Positions 16,897-28,447 of a stretch of DNA of 64,000 nt are shown here, in pieces. The stretch covers positions 387,227-451,226 of the forward strand of contig NZ_MAYT01000001.1 in NCBI RefSeq assembly GCF_001685015.1, read 5' to 3'. Each line of letters starts with the position of its first letter. Position 1 is the stretch's first letter. Made by a program: the position numbers and the translations under genes. The notes beneath the pieces were generated by a model, which worked only from the letters and a program-made list of their open reading frames with translations, was not told the origin of the DNA and searched no databases. Origin of the DNA: Pseudobacillus wudalianchiensis. Its GTDB lineage: Bacteria > Bacillota > Bacilli > Bacillales > Domibacillaceae.

Positions 16897-18045
16897 ATGA
16901 TACGTTCCGCTTATATTCACATTCCTTTCTGTCAGCAAATTTGTCATTATTGTGATTTTAATAAAGTCTTTCTGAAAAACCAGCCAGTAGATGATTATAT
17001 AGAGGCACTGGCTGCTGAGATGAAAATGACAATGGAGCAATATCCAACGGAACGGCTTACTACCATTTTTGTTGGTGGAGGAACGCCGACGGCCCTGACT
17101 GCTGGACAACTTGAAAAGCTATGTCAGGCTATTCGCAATCAGCTGCCATTTACAAAAGGCGAGTTTACGTTTGAAGCGAACCCTGGAGATTTAACGCTAG
17201 AGAAATTAAGAGTGCTCAAGGACTATGGAGTCAATCGATTAAGTCTTGGTGTCCAATCTTTTAATGATGAACTCCTTCGTGCCATTGGACGGACGCATTC
17301 AAGCAGTGATGTGTTTGCTACAGTAGAAGACGCAAAAAAAGCTGGATTTGATAATATTAGTATAGATTTAATATACGCATTGCCGAATCAAACACTTGCT
17401 GATTTTCAAGCCACCTTAAAGCAGGCCTTAAGCTTGCAGCTTCCGCATTATTCAGGGTATTCATTAATTATTGAGCCTAAAACGGTCTTTTATAATCTAA
17501 TGAGAAAAGACGAGCTTCCGCTTCCAAAAGTGGAAACAGAGGCCTCGATGTATGAATTGCTTATGGAAGAAATGGCAGCTGCCGGTCTGCGGCAATATGA
17601 AATCAGTAATTTTGCCATCCCTGGGTTTGAAAGCCTCCATAATCTTGTATACTGGAATAATGAATACTACTATGGTTTTGGGGCCGGTGCTCATGCTTAT
17701 ATCGATGGAACGAGACGGTCTAATCACGGGCCTTTAAAGAAATATATGACCCCGATTCAGGACGGACAGTTTCCTTTGCTGTATGAGAGCAAGCTCACTG
17801 AAAAAGAGCAAATGGAGGAAGAGATGTTTCTCGGGCTTCGTAAAACGGCAGGTGTTTCAGCTTCACATTTTAAAGGGAAATTTGGTGTGTCTCCGTTTTC
17901 CTTATTTAAAGGGCCGGTTGAAGACATGGTTACAAGAGGGCTGCTCGTGGTAGAGGAGAATGAATCTATTCGGCTGACAGCACAGGGAAAGCTTCTCGGA
18001 AATGAAGTGTTTCAGGCATTTTTGCTTACTGGAGAGGATGAATAA
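16897..18045 (+). CDS. hemW: Heme chaperone HemW (radical SAM)
   Basis: Radical SAM protein of 382 residues, formerly annotated as oxygen-independent coproporphyrinogen oxidase. The cluster motif is CQQICHYCDF (Cx3Cx2C) at about residues 11-20, and GGGTPTAL follows. HNLVYW matches the HNxxYW heme-binding motif of HemW. It has the short N-terminus of HemW, which argues against true HemN. The frame is open from 16849, but the ATG at 16897 with AGAGGAG 6 bases before it is the family start. It precedes the hrcA operon. Confidence 0.92.
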   Translation: MIRSAYIHIPFCQQICHYCDFNKVFLKNQPVDDYIEALAAEMKMTMEQYPTERLTTIFVGGGTPTALTAGQLEKLCQAIRNQLPFTKGEFTFEANPGDLTLEKLRVLKDYGVNRLSLGVQSFNDELLRAIGRTHSSSDVFATVEDAKKAGFDNISIDLIYALPNQTLADFQATLKQALSLQLPHYSGYSLIIEPKTVFYNLMRKDELPLPKVETEASMYELLMEEMAAAGLRQYEISNFAIPGFESLHNLVYWNNEYYYGFGAGAHAYIDGTRRSNHGPLKKYMTPIQDGQFPLLYESKLTEKEQMEEEMFLGLRKTAGVSASHFKGKFGVSPFSLFKGPVEDMVTRGLLVVEENESIRLTAQGKLLGNEVFQAFLLTGEDE

Positions 18046-18072
18046 CAGAGTTGGATAATGAGTGCTCTGTCG

Positions 18073-18138
18073 TTGACATTAATCGCTGATTTTGATAATT
18101 TATTTATAGATTTAGCACTCATAACGACCGAGTGCTAA
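18073..18138 (+). promoter_or_regulatory. Sigma-A promoter with CIRCE operator for the hrcA-dnaK operon
   Basis: TTGACA (18073-18078) and a -10-like GATAAT (18094-18099) precede a perfect CIRCE inverted repeat: TTAGCACTC (18112-18120), 9 bases, GAGTGCTAA (18130-18138). HrcA bound here represses the operon until heat stress. The spacer of 15 bases is short, so the exact -10 is less sure than the operator. Confidence 0.93.
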
Positions 18139-18153
18139 AAGAGGTGATCAACG

Positions 18154-19185
18154 ATGTTAACCGATCGTCAACTTTTTATTTTGCAAATAATTATTGATGA
18201 TTTCATTCGGTCTGCACAGCCGGTCGGCTCCCGCAGTCTTGCGGAAAAAAAAGACATAACATATAGCTCGGCTACGATTCGTAACGATATGGCAGAGTTG
18301 GAGAATTTAGGTTTTATAGAGAAACCTCATACTTCTTCAGGGCGTGTACCGTCAGAAAAAGGATATCGTTATTATGTGGACCATTTGCTGCGTCCGAAAA
18401 AACTTAACTATCAGGAAGTAGAGACGATTAACTCTATTTTTGTGGATCGAGTTTATGAGCTCGAGAAGGTTGTGCAGAAATCAGCAGAAATTTTATCTGA
18501 GCTGACCAATTACACGGCAATTGTGTTAGGGCCCGAATTAAAAGACAACAAGTTAAAGAAGCTGCAAATTGTGCCGCTTGGCCAGGATGCAGCTGTTGCA
18601 ATAATTGTCACCGATACCGGCCATGTTGAAAATCGGACGTTTACTTTGCCTGAACAAGTAGACGCCTCTGATATTGAGAAAATGGTCAATATATTAAATG
18701 AAAAGCTCATTGGTGTACCGCTTTCCGAGCTGCATGATAAATTATATAAAGAAATTGTTGTGTTATTGCGCCGTCATATCCGCAATCACGATGCATTGTT
18801 GTCGATGTTTGCGGAAGCAGTAGACTTGCATGCGAATGAAAAGCTGTTCTTCGGCGGGAAAACAAATATTTTAAACCAGCCTGAATTCCACGATATCGAG
18901 AAAATTAGGCTTGTGATGAACATGATCGACCAAGAAGAGGGGATATACCGTTTGATTAGCGGGGTTCCTGCGGGTATTCAAGTAAAGATCGGAAAAGAAA
19001 ATAAAAATGCTGCTATGCAGCATTGCAGCTTGATCACCGCTTCTTATTCTATTGGGAACGAACAAGTTGGAACTATCGCGCTTCTTGGTCCGACACGAAT
19101 GGAATATTCGCGTGTCATTAGTCTTGTTGACTTCTTAAGTCATGACATGACAAAGGCTTTAACGAATTTGTATCATAATGGATGA
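18154..19185 (+). CDS. hrcA: Heat-inducible transcription repressor HrcA
   Basis: Repressor of class I heat-shock genes, 343 residues. An N-terminal winged helix ([19 protein letters not shown], then [17 protein letters not shown]) binds the CIRCE element directly upstream; a GAF-like dimerisation domain follows. It is autoregulated and its activity depends on GroE in B. subtilis. The ATG follows AAAGAGGTGATC. It is the first gene of hrcA-grpE-dnaK-dnaJ. Confidence 0.96.
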   Translation: MLTDRQLFILQIIIDDFIRSAQPVGSRSLAEKKDITYSSATIRNDMAELENLGFIEKPHTSSGRVPSEKGYRYYVDHLLRPKKLNYQEVETINSIFVDRVYELEKVVQKSAEILSELTNYTAIVLGPELKDNKLKKLQIVPLGQDAAVAIIVTDTGHVENRTFTLPEQVDASDIEKMVNILNEKLIGVPLSELHDKLYKEIVVLLRRHIRNHDALLSMFAEAVDLHANEKLFFGGKTNILNQPEFHDIEKIRLVMNMIDQEEGIYRLISGVPAGIQVKIGKENKNAAMQHCSLITASYSIGNEQVGTIALLGPTRMEYSRVISLVDFLSHDMTKALTNLYHNG

Positions 19186-19293
19186 AGGTAGCCAGAAGCA
19201 GACGGAAATTAGCGTTTCTTTGCTAATTTCCTTCTCTTTGTGCAAAAAGGCGGCGAGCGGGTATTAGTTAATTCTTTAAAGGAGGTGAAACGA

Positions 19294-19872
19294 ATGGCAG
19301 AAGAAAAAGATTTGAACCAAGAAGAGAAAGAAGAAATGGAACAGCAGCCTTCAACAGAAGAAGCTCCTGTGCAAGCGGAAAATGCGACAGCTGAAGAAGA
19401 ACAGCCTGCAGCAGATGCTTCTCTTGAAAAAATAAATGAGCTAGAGCAAAAGCTTGAAGAAGCAGAGAATCGTTATTTACGTCTACTTGCTGATTTTGAT
19501 AACCTTCGTCGTCGTACGCAGTTAGATCGAGAAGCGAGTGAAAAATATCGTGCTCAAAGCTTAATTTCTGACCTTCTTCCATTGCTAGATAACTTCGAAC
19601 GTGCACTAAAGGTAGAAGCGTCGAACGAACAAACGAAATCCGTACTGCAAGGAATGGAAATGGTATATAAAGGCCTCGTTGCAGCGCTTGAGAAAGAAGG
19701 CGTAGAAGTAATTGAGGCAGTTGGCAAAGAATTTGATCCGAATTTCCATCAAGCCGTCATGACAGACAGCGATGACCAGTACGGCCCTAATGAAGTGATT
19801 GAGGAGTTTCAAAAAGGGTATAAGCTGAAAGATCGCATTATTCGTCCGTCGATGGTGAAAGTAAATCAGTAA
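19294..19872 (+). CDS. grpE: Nucleotide exchange factor GrpE
   Basis: DnaK cochaperone that releases ADP. The 192-residue protein has an acidic, disordered N-terminus (Glu/Gln-rich, residues 1-50), a long coiled coil and the beta-wing ending [13 protein letters not shown]. The frame is open from 19240, but a textbook AAAGGAGGTGA at 19278-19288 sets the ATG at 19294. It lies between hrcA and dnaK. Confidence 0.96.
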   Translation: MAEEKDLNQEEKEEMEQQPSTEEAPVQAENATAEEEQPAADASLEKINELEQKLEEAENRYLRLLADFDNLRRRTQLDREASEKYRAQSLISDLLPLLDNFERALKVEASNEQTKSVLQGMEMVYKGLVAALEKEGVEVIEAVGKEFDPNFHQAVMTDSDDQYGPNEVIEEFQKGYKLKDRIIRPSMVKVNQ

Positions 19873-21738
<1,866 letters not shown>

Positions 21739-21763
21739 TTGCCGTACACGTCTGCCTTTCAGA

Positions 21764-21811
21764 CATTGAAAAGTCAAAGTCAGGATTTCTTGGCTTTGGC
21801 TTTTTTCAATG
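21764..21811 (+). terminator. Hairpin between dnaK and dnaJ
   Basis: A long stem running from CATTGAAAAGTCAAAGTCA (21764-21782) to its near-complement (21791-21811), with two G-T pairs and an 8-base loop. A T-rich stretch lies within the right arm. It probably causes partial termination or protects the dnaK message, lowering dnaJ relative to dnaK. Confidence 0.7.
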
Positions 21812-21886
21812 AATAATATTCACTATTGCTAAGCAATTATGTTAAAATAGCCTTTATGTGAAATGAGTCGGGGAGTGGGCAATCAT

Positions 21887-22999
21887 ATGAGTAAACGAGA
21901 TTATTATGAAGTGCTGGGTGTTGAAAAAGGCGCCTCAAAAGATGAAATTAAAAAAGCATACCGAAAGCTTTCCAAAAAATATCATCCGGATATTAATAAA
22001 GAAGCCGGTGCAGATGAAAAGTTTAAAGAAATTAAAGAAGCATACGAAACGTTAAATGACGATCAAAAACGGGCTCAATATGATCGATTTGGCCATACTG
22101 ATCCTAACCAAGGCTTTGGCGGACAGGACTTTGGCGGCTTTGGCGGTTTTGAAGACATTTTTAGTACCTTCTTTGGCGGTGGCCGCCGAAGAGATCCAAA
22201 TGCTCCGCGCCAAGGGGCCGATTTGCAATATACAATGACGATTAGTTTTGAAGAGGCTGTATTTGGAAAAGAAACAGATATTGAAATTCCAAAAGAAGAA
22301 ACATGTGATACTTGTCATGGCACAGGCGCTAAACCAGGGACCACGCCAGAAACGTGTAATCATTGTCACGGTACAGGTGAATTGAATGTTGAGCAGAACA
22401 CCCCGTTTGGCCGTATTGTGAATCGTCGTGCGTGTCCGTACTGTAACGGAACGGGCAATTTGATTAAAGAAAAGTGCTCGACTTGTGGGGGGGACGGTAT
22501 CGTAACAAAGAATACAAAGATCCATATTAAGATACCAGCCGGAATTGATGATGGTCAGCAGCTGCGTGTAGCAGGCCAAGGAGAGCCGGGAATAAATGGC
22601 GGTCCTGCAGGTGACTTATTTATTGTGTTCCGCGTGCTTCCTCATGAGCTTTTTGATCGGGATGGCGATGACATTTATTGTGAAATTCCAATTACATTTG
22701 TTCAGTCTGCCCTTGGCGACGAAATCGAAGTACCGACCATCCATGGCAAGGTAAAGCTTAAAGTACCAGCCGGAACGCAGACCGGTACAAAATTCCGCTT
22801 GCGTGGAAAGGGTGTGCCTAACGTACGCGGCTATGGAACAGGAGATCAGCATATTCGTGTAAAAGTGATCACCCCAACAAAACTAAATGAAAAACAAAAG
22901 CATTTGCTGCGTGAATTCGCAGAAGCAAGCGGTGAAATGCTGGATGAGCAGGAAAAAAGCTTTTTTGATAAAGTGAAACGCGCATTAAAGCGTGACTAA
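21887..22999 (+). CDS. dnaJ: Chaperone protein DnaJ
   Basis: Hsp40 cochaperone of 370 residues. The J domain (1-70) has HPD in KYHPDINK; a Gly/Phe-rich stretch follows (about 78-105); four CxxCxGxG zinc repeats ([32 protein letters not shown]) lie at about 145-205. The frame opens at 21863, but the ATG at 21887 after GGGGAGTGGG is the family start. Confidence 0.97.
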   Translation: MSKRDYYEVLGVEKGASKDEIKKAYRKLSKKYHPDINKEAGADEKFKEIKEAYETLNDDQKRAQYDRFGHTDPNQGFGGQDFGGFGGFEDIFSTFFGGGRRRDPNAPRQGADLQYTMTISFEEAVFGKETDIEIPKEETCDTCHGTGAKPGTTPETCNHCHGTGELNVEQNTPFGRIVNRRACPYCNGTGNLIKEKCSTCGGDGIVTKNTKIHIKIPAGIDDGQQLRVAGQGEPGINGGPAGDLFIVFRVLPHELFDRDGDDIYCEIPITFVQSALGDEIEVPTIHGKVKLKVPAGTQTGTKFRLRGKGVPNVRGYGTGDQHIRVKVITPTKLNEKQKHLLREFAEASGEMLDEQEKSFFDKVKRALKRD

Positions 23000-23021
23000 A
23001 TGAGAATGGAGCTGGCAAGAC

Positions 23022-23963
23022 GTGAAGTGGTCTGAGATTAGTATTCAAACAACAAATGAAGCCGTGGAACCAATTTCAAACATTTTGCATGAAGCAGGTG
23101 CAAGCGGAGTTGTCATTGAAGATCCACTTGAACTGACAAGAGAAAGAGAAGACCAGTTTGGTGAAATTTATGAGCTCAATCCTCAGGATTATCCAGAAGA
23201 AGGCATTGTTATTGTGAAAGCTTATTTACCTGTTAACAGCTTTCTCGCTGAAACGGTAGAAGGCATACAGGAATCCATCAGAAACCTGGCTAGTTATGGT
23301 ATCGACATTGGCCGTAATGAAGTACAATTAACTGAGGTATTTGAAGAAGACTGGGCAACGGCTTGGAAACAATACTATAATCCAGTGAAAATTTCCGAGA
23401 AATTTACGATCGTGCCGACATGGGAGCGATATGAGCCGGTAAGCACCGATGAGTTAATCATTGAGCTTGATCCAGGAATGGCATTTGGAACAGGCACGCA
23501 CCCAACGACGGTCATGTGTCTGCAAGCATTAGAACGTTATGTGCAGCCGGGAGACTATGTTGTGGATGTGGGTACCGGTTCAGGTGTGCTAAGCATTGGA
23601 GCCGCCCTGCTCGGAGCAAAGAGAGTAACAGCTCTTGATCTTGATGAAGTCGCTGTTGAATCAGCAAAAGAAAATGTTCAATTAAATAAAGTAGCCGAGA
23701 CGGTGACAGTGTTAAAAAATGACCTGCTTACCGGCATTGATGAGCAAGCAGATGTCGTTGTGGCGAACATATTAGCTGAAGTGATTCTCTCTTTTACGGG
23801 AGACGTAGCTAAAAAAGTAAAACCAGGCGGTTATTTCATTTCATCAGGCATTATCGGTCAAAAGAAAGACCTAGTCAAAGAAGCAGTGGAAGCTGCCGGA
23901 TTCGTTGTAGAAGAAACAGTTTTAATGGAAGACTGGGTGGCGATTATTGCTAAAAAGCAATAA
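23022..23963 (+). CDS. prmA: Ribosomal protein L11 methyltransferase
   Basis: Trimethylates ribosomal protein L11. The 313-residue protein has an N-terminal substrate-recognition domain and a SAM domain with [11 protein letters not shown], the motif [19 protein letters not shown] and VANILAEV. The start is a GTG at 23022 with GGAG about 10 bases upstream. In Bacilli this gene ends the core of the dnaK operon. Downstream, a repeat-filled gap separates it from rsmE. Confidence 0.95.
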   Translation: MKWSEISIQTTNEAVEPISNILHEAGASGVVIEDPLELTREREDQFGEIYELNPQDYPEEGIVIVKAYLPVNSFLAETVEGIQESIRNLASYGIDIGRNEVQLTEVFEEDWATAWKQYYNPVKISEKFTIVPTWERYEPVSTDELIIELDPGMAFGTGTHPTTVMCLQALERYVQPGDYVVDVGTGSGVLSIGAALLGAKRVTALDLDEVAVESAKENVQLNKVAETVTVLKNDLLTGIDEQADVVVANILAEVILSFTGDVAKKVKPGGYFISSGIIGQKKDLVKEAVEAAGFVVEETVLMEDWVAIIAKKQ

Positions 23964-24012
23964 ACAGTGCGTACAAGAAAAGAGAGAATATAGATAAAGT
24001 CTATTTTAATCA

Positions 24013-24123
24013 TTCAGGCTGGCTGAAAGCGTTCCGCTCTCGAAGCGGGAAGCCCACTCGAGAGCAATGCACTCGAAAAAGTCATAAGCACTGCAGCAAG
24101 CGGGCGTTTATCAACAGCCTGAA
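24013..24123. repeat. Nested inverted-repeat element between prmA and rsmE
   Basis: The outer arms TTCAGGCTG (24013-24021) and CAGCCTGAA (24115-24123) pair perfectly. An inner pair, GCTCTCGA (24036-24043) and TCGAGAGC (24058-24065), also pairs perfectly. The right side (CGGGCGTTTATCAACAGCCT) matches the reverse complement of sequence near 59826-59845, so this is a dispersed element. It sits inside an otherwise continuous operon. Confidence 0.65.
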
Positions 24124-24151
24124 CGAAACTTTGGCAGATGGGGTGACAATG

Positions 24152-24904
24152 GTGCAGCGATATTTTTTAAATGACAAGCCAGAAAACGATGAAAAAGTAA
24201 CAATTGCGGGAGAGGACTTTCACCATTTAAAACGCGTAATGCGTGCGAAGGAAGGAGACCATGTATCGGTCGTTTTTCCAAATGGAGCGTCGGCAAGAGT
24301 AGAACTTGAAGATATTTCCGATGACCGTGCCCTTGCTTTTATTGTGGAATGGCTGCATGATGAAAAAGAGCTGCCGGTTGCTGTCACGATTGCGAGCGGC
24401 CTGCCGAAAGGGGATAAGCTTGAACTCGTCATTCAGAAGGGAACAGAGCTTGGTGCAAGCAAGTTTGTCCCTTTTCATGCGGATCGCTCCATCGTAAAGT
24501 GGGATGAGAAGAAAGCTGCGAAAAAGACAGAGCGCTGGGCAAAAATTGCTAAAGAAGCAGCTGAACAATCTCAGCGAAACCGCGTGCCGGAAGTACACGT
24601 ACCGGTAGATTTTCAACAATTAATTCAAATCGGACAAGAGTATCCGTTTAAATTATATGCGTTTGAAGAAGAAAGTAAAAAGGGGGAGAAGACGGCATTT
24701 CATCGATTGTTGAACGAAATGCAGCCGAGCGATGAAGTGTTGATTGTCTTTGGTCCCGAAGGCGGAATATCGGAGAAAGAAGCAGAAGAGCTAAAGAGCA
24801 GCGGATTTATTCCATGTGGACTCGGTCCACGAATTTTACGGACGGAAACAGCTCCACTTTACGCATTGTCTGCCATCTCCTACCATTTTGAACTAATGAG
24901 GTGA
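24152..24904 (+). CDS. rsmE: 16S rRNA (uracil-1498-N3)-methyltransferase
   Basis: SPOUT-superfamily methyltransferase (YqeU) of 250 residues. It has an N-terminal PUA-like domain (QRYFL..., HHLKRVMRAKEGD) and the knotted SAM site with GPEGGISEKE and LGPRILRTETA. The start is a choice between ATG at 24149 and GTG at 24152; GGGGTGA (24140-24146) is only 2 bases from the ATG but 5 from the GTG, so GTG is preferred. It overlaps the region of the mtaB ribosome site. Confidence 0.93.
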   Translation: MQRYFLNDKPENDEKVTIAGEDFHHLKRVMRAKEGDHVSVVFPNGASARVELEDISDDRALAFIVEWLHDEKELPVAVTIASGLPKGDKLELVIQKGTELGASKFVPFHADRSIVKWDEKKAAKKTERWAKIAKEAAEQSQRNRVPEVHVPVDFQQLIQIGQEYPFKLYAFEEESKKGEKTAFHRLLNEMQPSDEVLIVFGPEGGISEKEAEELKSSGFIPCGLGPRILRTETAPLYALSAISYHFELMR

Positions 24905-24909
24905 TGATC

Positions 24910-26253
24910 ATGCCTACAGTGGCATTCCAAACACTTGGATGTAAAGTAAATCATTATGAAACGGAAGCAATTTGGCAATTATTTAAAGGTCAAGGTTACG
25001 ACCGTGTAGAATTTGAAGCAATTGCTGACGTATATGTTATTAATACGTGTACTGTAACGAACACAGGTGATAAAAAAAGCCGGCAGGTAATCCGGCGTGC
25101 TGTCCGCAAAAACCCAGATGCTGTTATTTGTGTAACGGGCTGTTACGCACAAACCTCTCCGGCAGAAATCATGGCTATTCCAGGGGTAGATGTGGTAGTC
25201 GGTACGCAAGACCGTGTCAAGATGCTAGAATACATTGAGCAATATAAAAAAGAACGCCAGCCAATCAATGGGGTCGGCAACATTATGAAAAACCGCGTCT
25301 ATGAAGAGCTTGACGTTCCGGCCTTCACAGACCGCACACGTGCTTCTTTAAAAATCCAAGAGGGTTGCAACAATTTCTGCACTTTTTGCATTATCCCATG
25401 GGCTCGCGGCTTAATGCGTTCCCGTGACCCGGAAGAAGTGATTCGCCAGGCTCAACAGCTTGTGGATGCTGGTTATAAAGAGATTGTGTTAACGGGTATT
25501 CATACGGGCGGTTACGGTTCTGATATGAAAGATTATAACTTGGCTATGCTGTTAACGGACTTGGAGGAAAAAGTAAAAGGATTAAAACGGATTCGTATTT
25601 CCTCCATTGAAGCGAGCCAGCTTACAGATGAAGTCATTGAAGTAATTGATCGCTCTAACATTGTTGTTAGACATTTACATGTCCCGCTGCAGTCCGGCTC
25701 TAATACCGTTTTGAAAAGAATGCGCCGTAAGTATACAATGGAGTTTTTCGCTGACCGTTTAAACCGGTTGAAACAAGCCCTTCCTGGACTTGCGGTTACG
25801 TCAGATGTTATTGTAGGTTTTCCTGGTGAGACAGAAGAAGAGTTCATGGAAACATACAATTTTATTAAAGAACATCAATTTTCTGAGCTTCATGTTTTCC
25901 CATATTCGAAGCGGACAGGCACACCAGCAGCGCGCATGGACGATCAGATTGATGAAGAAGTAAAAAACGATCGGGTCCACCGCCTTATTGCGCTTTCTGA
26001 CCAGCTTGCGAAAGAGTATGCTTCCCGTTTTGAAGGTGAAGTATTAGAAGTTATTCCTGAAGAGCCTTTCAAAGAAGGACCAGAAGAAGGATTGTACATG
26101 GGCTATACGGATAATTATTTAAAAGTAGTCTTTTCAGCAACTGAGGAAATGGTCGGTCAGATCGTAAAAGTAAAAATCACAAAAGCAGGCTATCCATATA
26201 ACGAAGGCCAATTTGTTCGTGTAATGGATGAAGAGTTAGAGCCGACTGTTTAA
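24910..26253 (+). CDS. mtaB: tRNA t6A37 methylthiotransferase MtaB
   Basis: Radical SAM methylthiotransferase (YqeV) of 447 residues that makes ms2t6A at position 37 of tRNAs. It contains an N-terminal UPF0004 domain with three cluster cysteines (LGCKVN, NTCTVT, GCYAQ), the radical SAM motif CNNFCTFC and a C-terminal TRAM domain. The ATG at 24910 follows GAGGTGAT. Two in-frame starts just upstream overlap the rsmE stop but lack spacing for a site. A perfect terminator follows. Confidence 0.95.
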   Translation: MPTVAFQTLGCKVNHYETEAIWQLFKGQGYDRVEFEAIADVYVINTCTVTNTGDKKSRQVIRRAVRKNPDAVICVTGCYAQTSPAEIMAIPGVDVVVGTQDRVKMLEYIEQYKKERQPINGVGNIMKNRVYEELDVPAFTDRTRASLKIQEGCNNFCTFCIIPWARGLMRSRDPEEVIRQAQQLVDAGYKEIVLTGIHTGGYGSDMKDYNLAMLLTDLEEKVKGLKRIRISSIEASQLTDEVIEVIDRSNIVVRHLHVPLQSGSNTVLKRMRRKYTMEFFADRLNRLKQALPGLAVTSDVIVGFPGETEEEFMETYNFIKEHQFSELHVFPYSKRTGTPAARMDDQIDEEVKNDRVHRLIALSDQLAKEYASRFEGEVLEVIPEEPFKEGPEEGLYMGYTDNYLKVVFSATEEMVGQIVKVKITKAGYPYNEGQFVRVMDEELEPTV

Positions 26254-26256
26254 TAT

Positions 26257-26305
26257 AAAATAAAAGCCTTTCATACATAAAAATTGTATGAAAGGCTTTT
26301 ATTTT
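26257..26305 (+). terminator. Terminator after mtaB
   Basis: A perfect 21-bp stem (26257-26277 with 26285-26305) around a 7-base loop, containing AAAAGCCTTTCATACA and its complement, ending in a T-rich arm. It closes the dnaK-mtaB transcription unit. Confidence 0.93.
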
Positions 26306-26429
26306 ACTTAAAAAAGGGTATGGTAAAAGAAAACAAGTAGAAAAGCTGCTCAAGATACTCGCCATTTTTCCCATTCGATGGTACTCTAAGTAGAGGTACG
26401 GACAACTTGTTGAAAAGGAGATTAGTCAC

Positions 26430-27113
26430 TTGATAACAGATCAATTCGGAAATATTGCAAAAACAATTGACCATACGCTGCTTAAAGCAGAAATAACGAA
26501 AGAAGAAATCAAAAAACTTTGTGAAGAAGCAAGAGCTTATGAGTTTGCTTCTGTTTGTGTAAATCCATTTTGGGTCGCTTATGCAAGCGAGCAGCTAGAA
26601 GGCACAAAGGTAAAAGTATGTACCGTAATTGGCTTTCCATTAGGGGCTACTACAACGGCAGTAAAAGCATTTGAAACAAAAGATGCTATTGAAAATGGAG
26701 CAACAGAAGTCGATATGGTCATTAATATTGGTGCCTTAAAAGCCGGCGACGATGAGACCGTGTTAAAAGACATTCAAGCTGTGACTGCTTCGGCACGTGG
26801 AAAAGCATTGACAAAAGTGATTATCGAAACGAGCCTGTTAACGGATGAGGAAAAAGAACGGGCTTGCCGGTTATCTGTTGAGGCGGGTGCTGATTATGTA
26901 AAGACATCTACCGGTTTTTCTACAGGGGGAGCAACAGAGGAAGATGTGCGGCTAATGAGGAAAACAGTCGGTCCAGACATTGGCGTAAAAGCATCTGGAG
27001 GGGTGCGCAGCCAGGAAGATGCTCTTAGCATGATCAAGGCTGGAGCAACGAGAATTGGAGCCAGCTCGGGTGTACAAATCGTTCAAGGGCTGAAAGGGAA
27101 GTCAGATTATTAA
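26430..27113 (+). CDS. deoC: Deoxyribose-phosphate aldolase
   Basis: Cleaves 2-deoxyribose 5-phosphate to acetaldehyde and glyceraldehyde 3-phosphate. The 227-residue TIM barrel has the Schiff-base lysine in YVKTSTGFS and a second catalytic-site lysine in GVKASGGVR; the early DHTLL is also typical. The start is TTG at 26430 with AAAAGGAG 9 bases upstream. In B. subtilis the equivalent gene is elsewhere on the chromosome, so its place between mtaB and rpsU is a lineage difference. It has its own gap on each side and is probably monocistronic. Confidence 0.95.
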   Translation: MITDQFGNIAKTIDHTLLKAEITKEEIKKLCEEARAYEFASVCVNPFWVAYASEQLEGTKVKVCTVIGFPLGATTTAVKAFETKDAIENGATEVDMVINIGALKAGDDETVLKDIQAVTASARGKALTKVIIETSLLTDEEKERACRLSVEAGADYVKTSTGFSTGGATEEDVRLMRKTVGPDIGVKASGGVRSQEDALSMIKAGATRIGASSGVQIVQGLKGKSDY

Positions 27114-27151
27114 GTACTGAATAAACATATCGATGGTTGAAAAGGAATTTC

Positions 27152-27180
27152 TTGACCGTCCTACTGGCTTGTATTATAAT
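27152..27180 (+). promoter_or_regulatory. Sigma-A promoter of rpsU-yqeY
   Basis: TTGACC (27152-27157), a 17-base spacer and a perfect TATAAT (27175-27180), 67 bases upstream of rpsU. Confidence 0.88.
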
Positions 27181-27247
27181 TATTTGGTACATGGAATTTC
27201 CGTTACGGAACATGTAATCGTAAGTGTTCGGAGGGAGGGAAAGAGAT

Positions 27248-27421
27248 ATGTCAAAAACAGTTGTTCGTAAAAACGAATCGCTTGAAGACGCTCTACGTCG
27301 GTTCAAACGTGCTGTTTCCAAAACTGGAACTTTACAAGAGGCAAGAAAACGTGAATTTTATGAAAAACCAAGCGTAAAGCGTAAAAAGAAATCAGAAGCG
27401 GCTAGAAAACGTAAGTTCTAA
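27248..27421 (+). CDS. rpsU: 30S ribosomal protein S21
   Basis: Basic 57-residue protein ([19 protein letters not shown] start, [14 protein letters not shown] end) of the S21 family, which joins the 30S platform. The ATG at 27248 follows GGAGGGAGGG; an in-frame upstream start at 27224 is ignored. It is co-transcribed with yqeY. Confidence 0.97.
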   Translation: MSKTVVRKNESLEDALRRFKRAVSKTGTLQEARKREFYEKPSVKRKKKSEAARKRKF

Positions 27422-27440
27422 TGAGAGAGAGGGTAATACT

Positions 27441-27887
27441 TTGAGTCTTCTCGAGCGTTTAAATGACGACATCAAGCAAGCGATGAAAAACAAAGAAAAA
27501 GAAAAATTAACTGTGATCCGTATGTTAAAAGCTTCCTTGCAGAATGAAGCCATTAAAGTAGGCAGTGAAGGGTTAACAGAAGATCAAGAGTTGGCAGTTC
27601 TTTCTCGTGAAGTGAAACAGCGCAAAGACTCCCTCCATGAATTTGAAAAGGCGGGGCGTGCTGACCTCGTTTCTAAAATTCAAACTGAACTGACTTACGT
27701 GAACTCATATATGCCAGAACAGCTTTCAGATGAAGAATTAGAAGCGATTGTTCAAGAAACCATCGCTGAAGTGAATGCTTCCTCTAAAGCAGATATCGGC
27801 AAAGTAATGGGCGCATTAATGCCGAAGATAAAAGGCCGGGCTGATGGCGGTCTCGTCAACAAGCTCGTTCAGCAAAAACTTTCTTAA
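27441..27887 (+). CDS. yqeY: GatB/YqeY domain protein
   Basis: 148-residue helical protein of the YqeY family, related to the tRNA-binding tail domain of GatB. It is thought to bind tRNA, but its role is not known. The start is TTG at 27441 with AGAGAGGG 8 bases upstream. It follows rpsU by 19 bases and is followed by a perfect terminator. Confidence 0.93.
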   Translation: MSLLERLNDDIKQAMKNKEKEKLTVIRMLKASLQNEAIKVGSEGLTEDQELAVLSREVKQRKDSLHEFEKAGRADLVSKIQTELTYVNSYMPEQLSDEELEAIVQETIAEVNASSKADIGKVMGALMPKIKGRADGGLVNKLVQQKLS

Positions 27888-27921
27888 AAGAAGATGACAG
27901 GTGATCCTGTCATCTTTTTTT
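27887..27921 (+). terminator. Terminator after rpsU-yqeY
   Basis: AAGATGACAGG (27891-27901) pairs with CCTGTCATCTT (27906-27916) around TGAT, followed by a run of T. Confidence 0.93.
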
Positions 27922-27972
27922 ATGGTTCTTTTTAAAGACTCACGATTTATGTTGTTTACAAAAATCTGATCC

Positions 27973-28435
27973 TGTAGCGCTACACAAGCGCTTTCCGCTT
28001 TGACACACACGAGGTGCTAGTGAGGGCGTTGCGATACGATGTCGCGCCTTTAGCCGCCGTTCCTCTAGTGTCCAGCTGCGCCTCCTTGCCCCTCGAGGTC
28101 ATAAGCCGACCTGGCTGTGTGGCTGAAGAACGCCACTTCGCCATTTCGTCTTATGCTTGTCGGGGCAAAGCAGTAGGCTCCGCTTTTTTTTGTTGTCCAG
28201 CTGCAGCGGCCAGCCCGTACGGCGGTTTCGGCCTCTCTGTCGGAGTCTAAAGAACGACTCCTTGTCGAGTCCTCCAACCTCCTATCGGGCTAATCGGACC
28301 GCTTCCGCTTTTCTTTGTCCAGCTATAGGCGCTAGTGCGTACGGCGGTTTCAAGATTTCTGCAGGAGTCAAAGGACGACTCCAACAGAAATCTCTCCAAC
28401 CTCCTATCGCACTAAACAAGCGCCTTCCGCTTTTA
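27973..28435. repeat. Tandem array of about 122-base structured repeats
   Basis: This fills most of the 612-base gap between yqeY and nfeD. Three head-to-tail units start with TGTCCAGCT at 28069, 28194 and 28316 and end with a CCGCTTTT-type tail; a partial unit tail (AGCGCTTTCCGCTTT type) precedes them at about 27975-28001. Each unit folds into a long stem. Unit 2 pairs AGCCCG (28212-28217) with CGGGCT (28286-28291); unit 3 pairs AGTGCG (28334-28339) with CGCACT (28408-28413). Unit 1 pairs TTGCCCC (28086-28092) with GGGGCAA (28162-28168). Short open frames inside are not protein-like. The units resemble abundant intergenic repeats of Bacillaceae, whose function is unknown to me. Confidence 0.8.
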
Positions 28436-28447
28436 TTGTTATATTTT

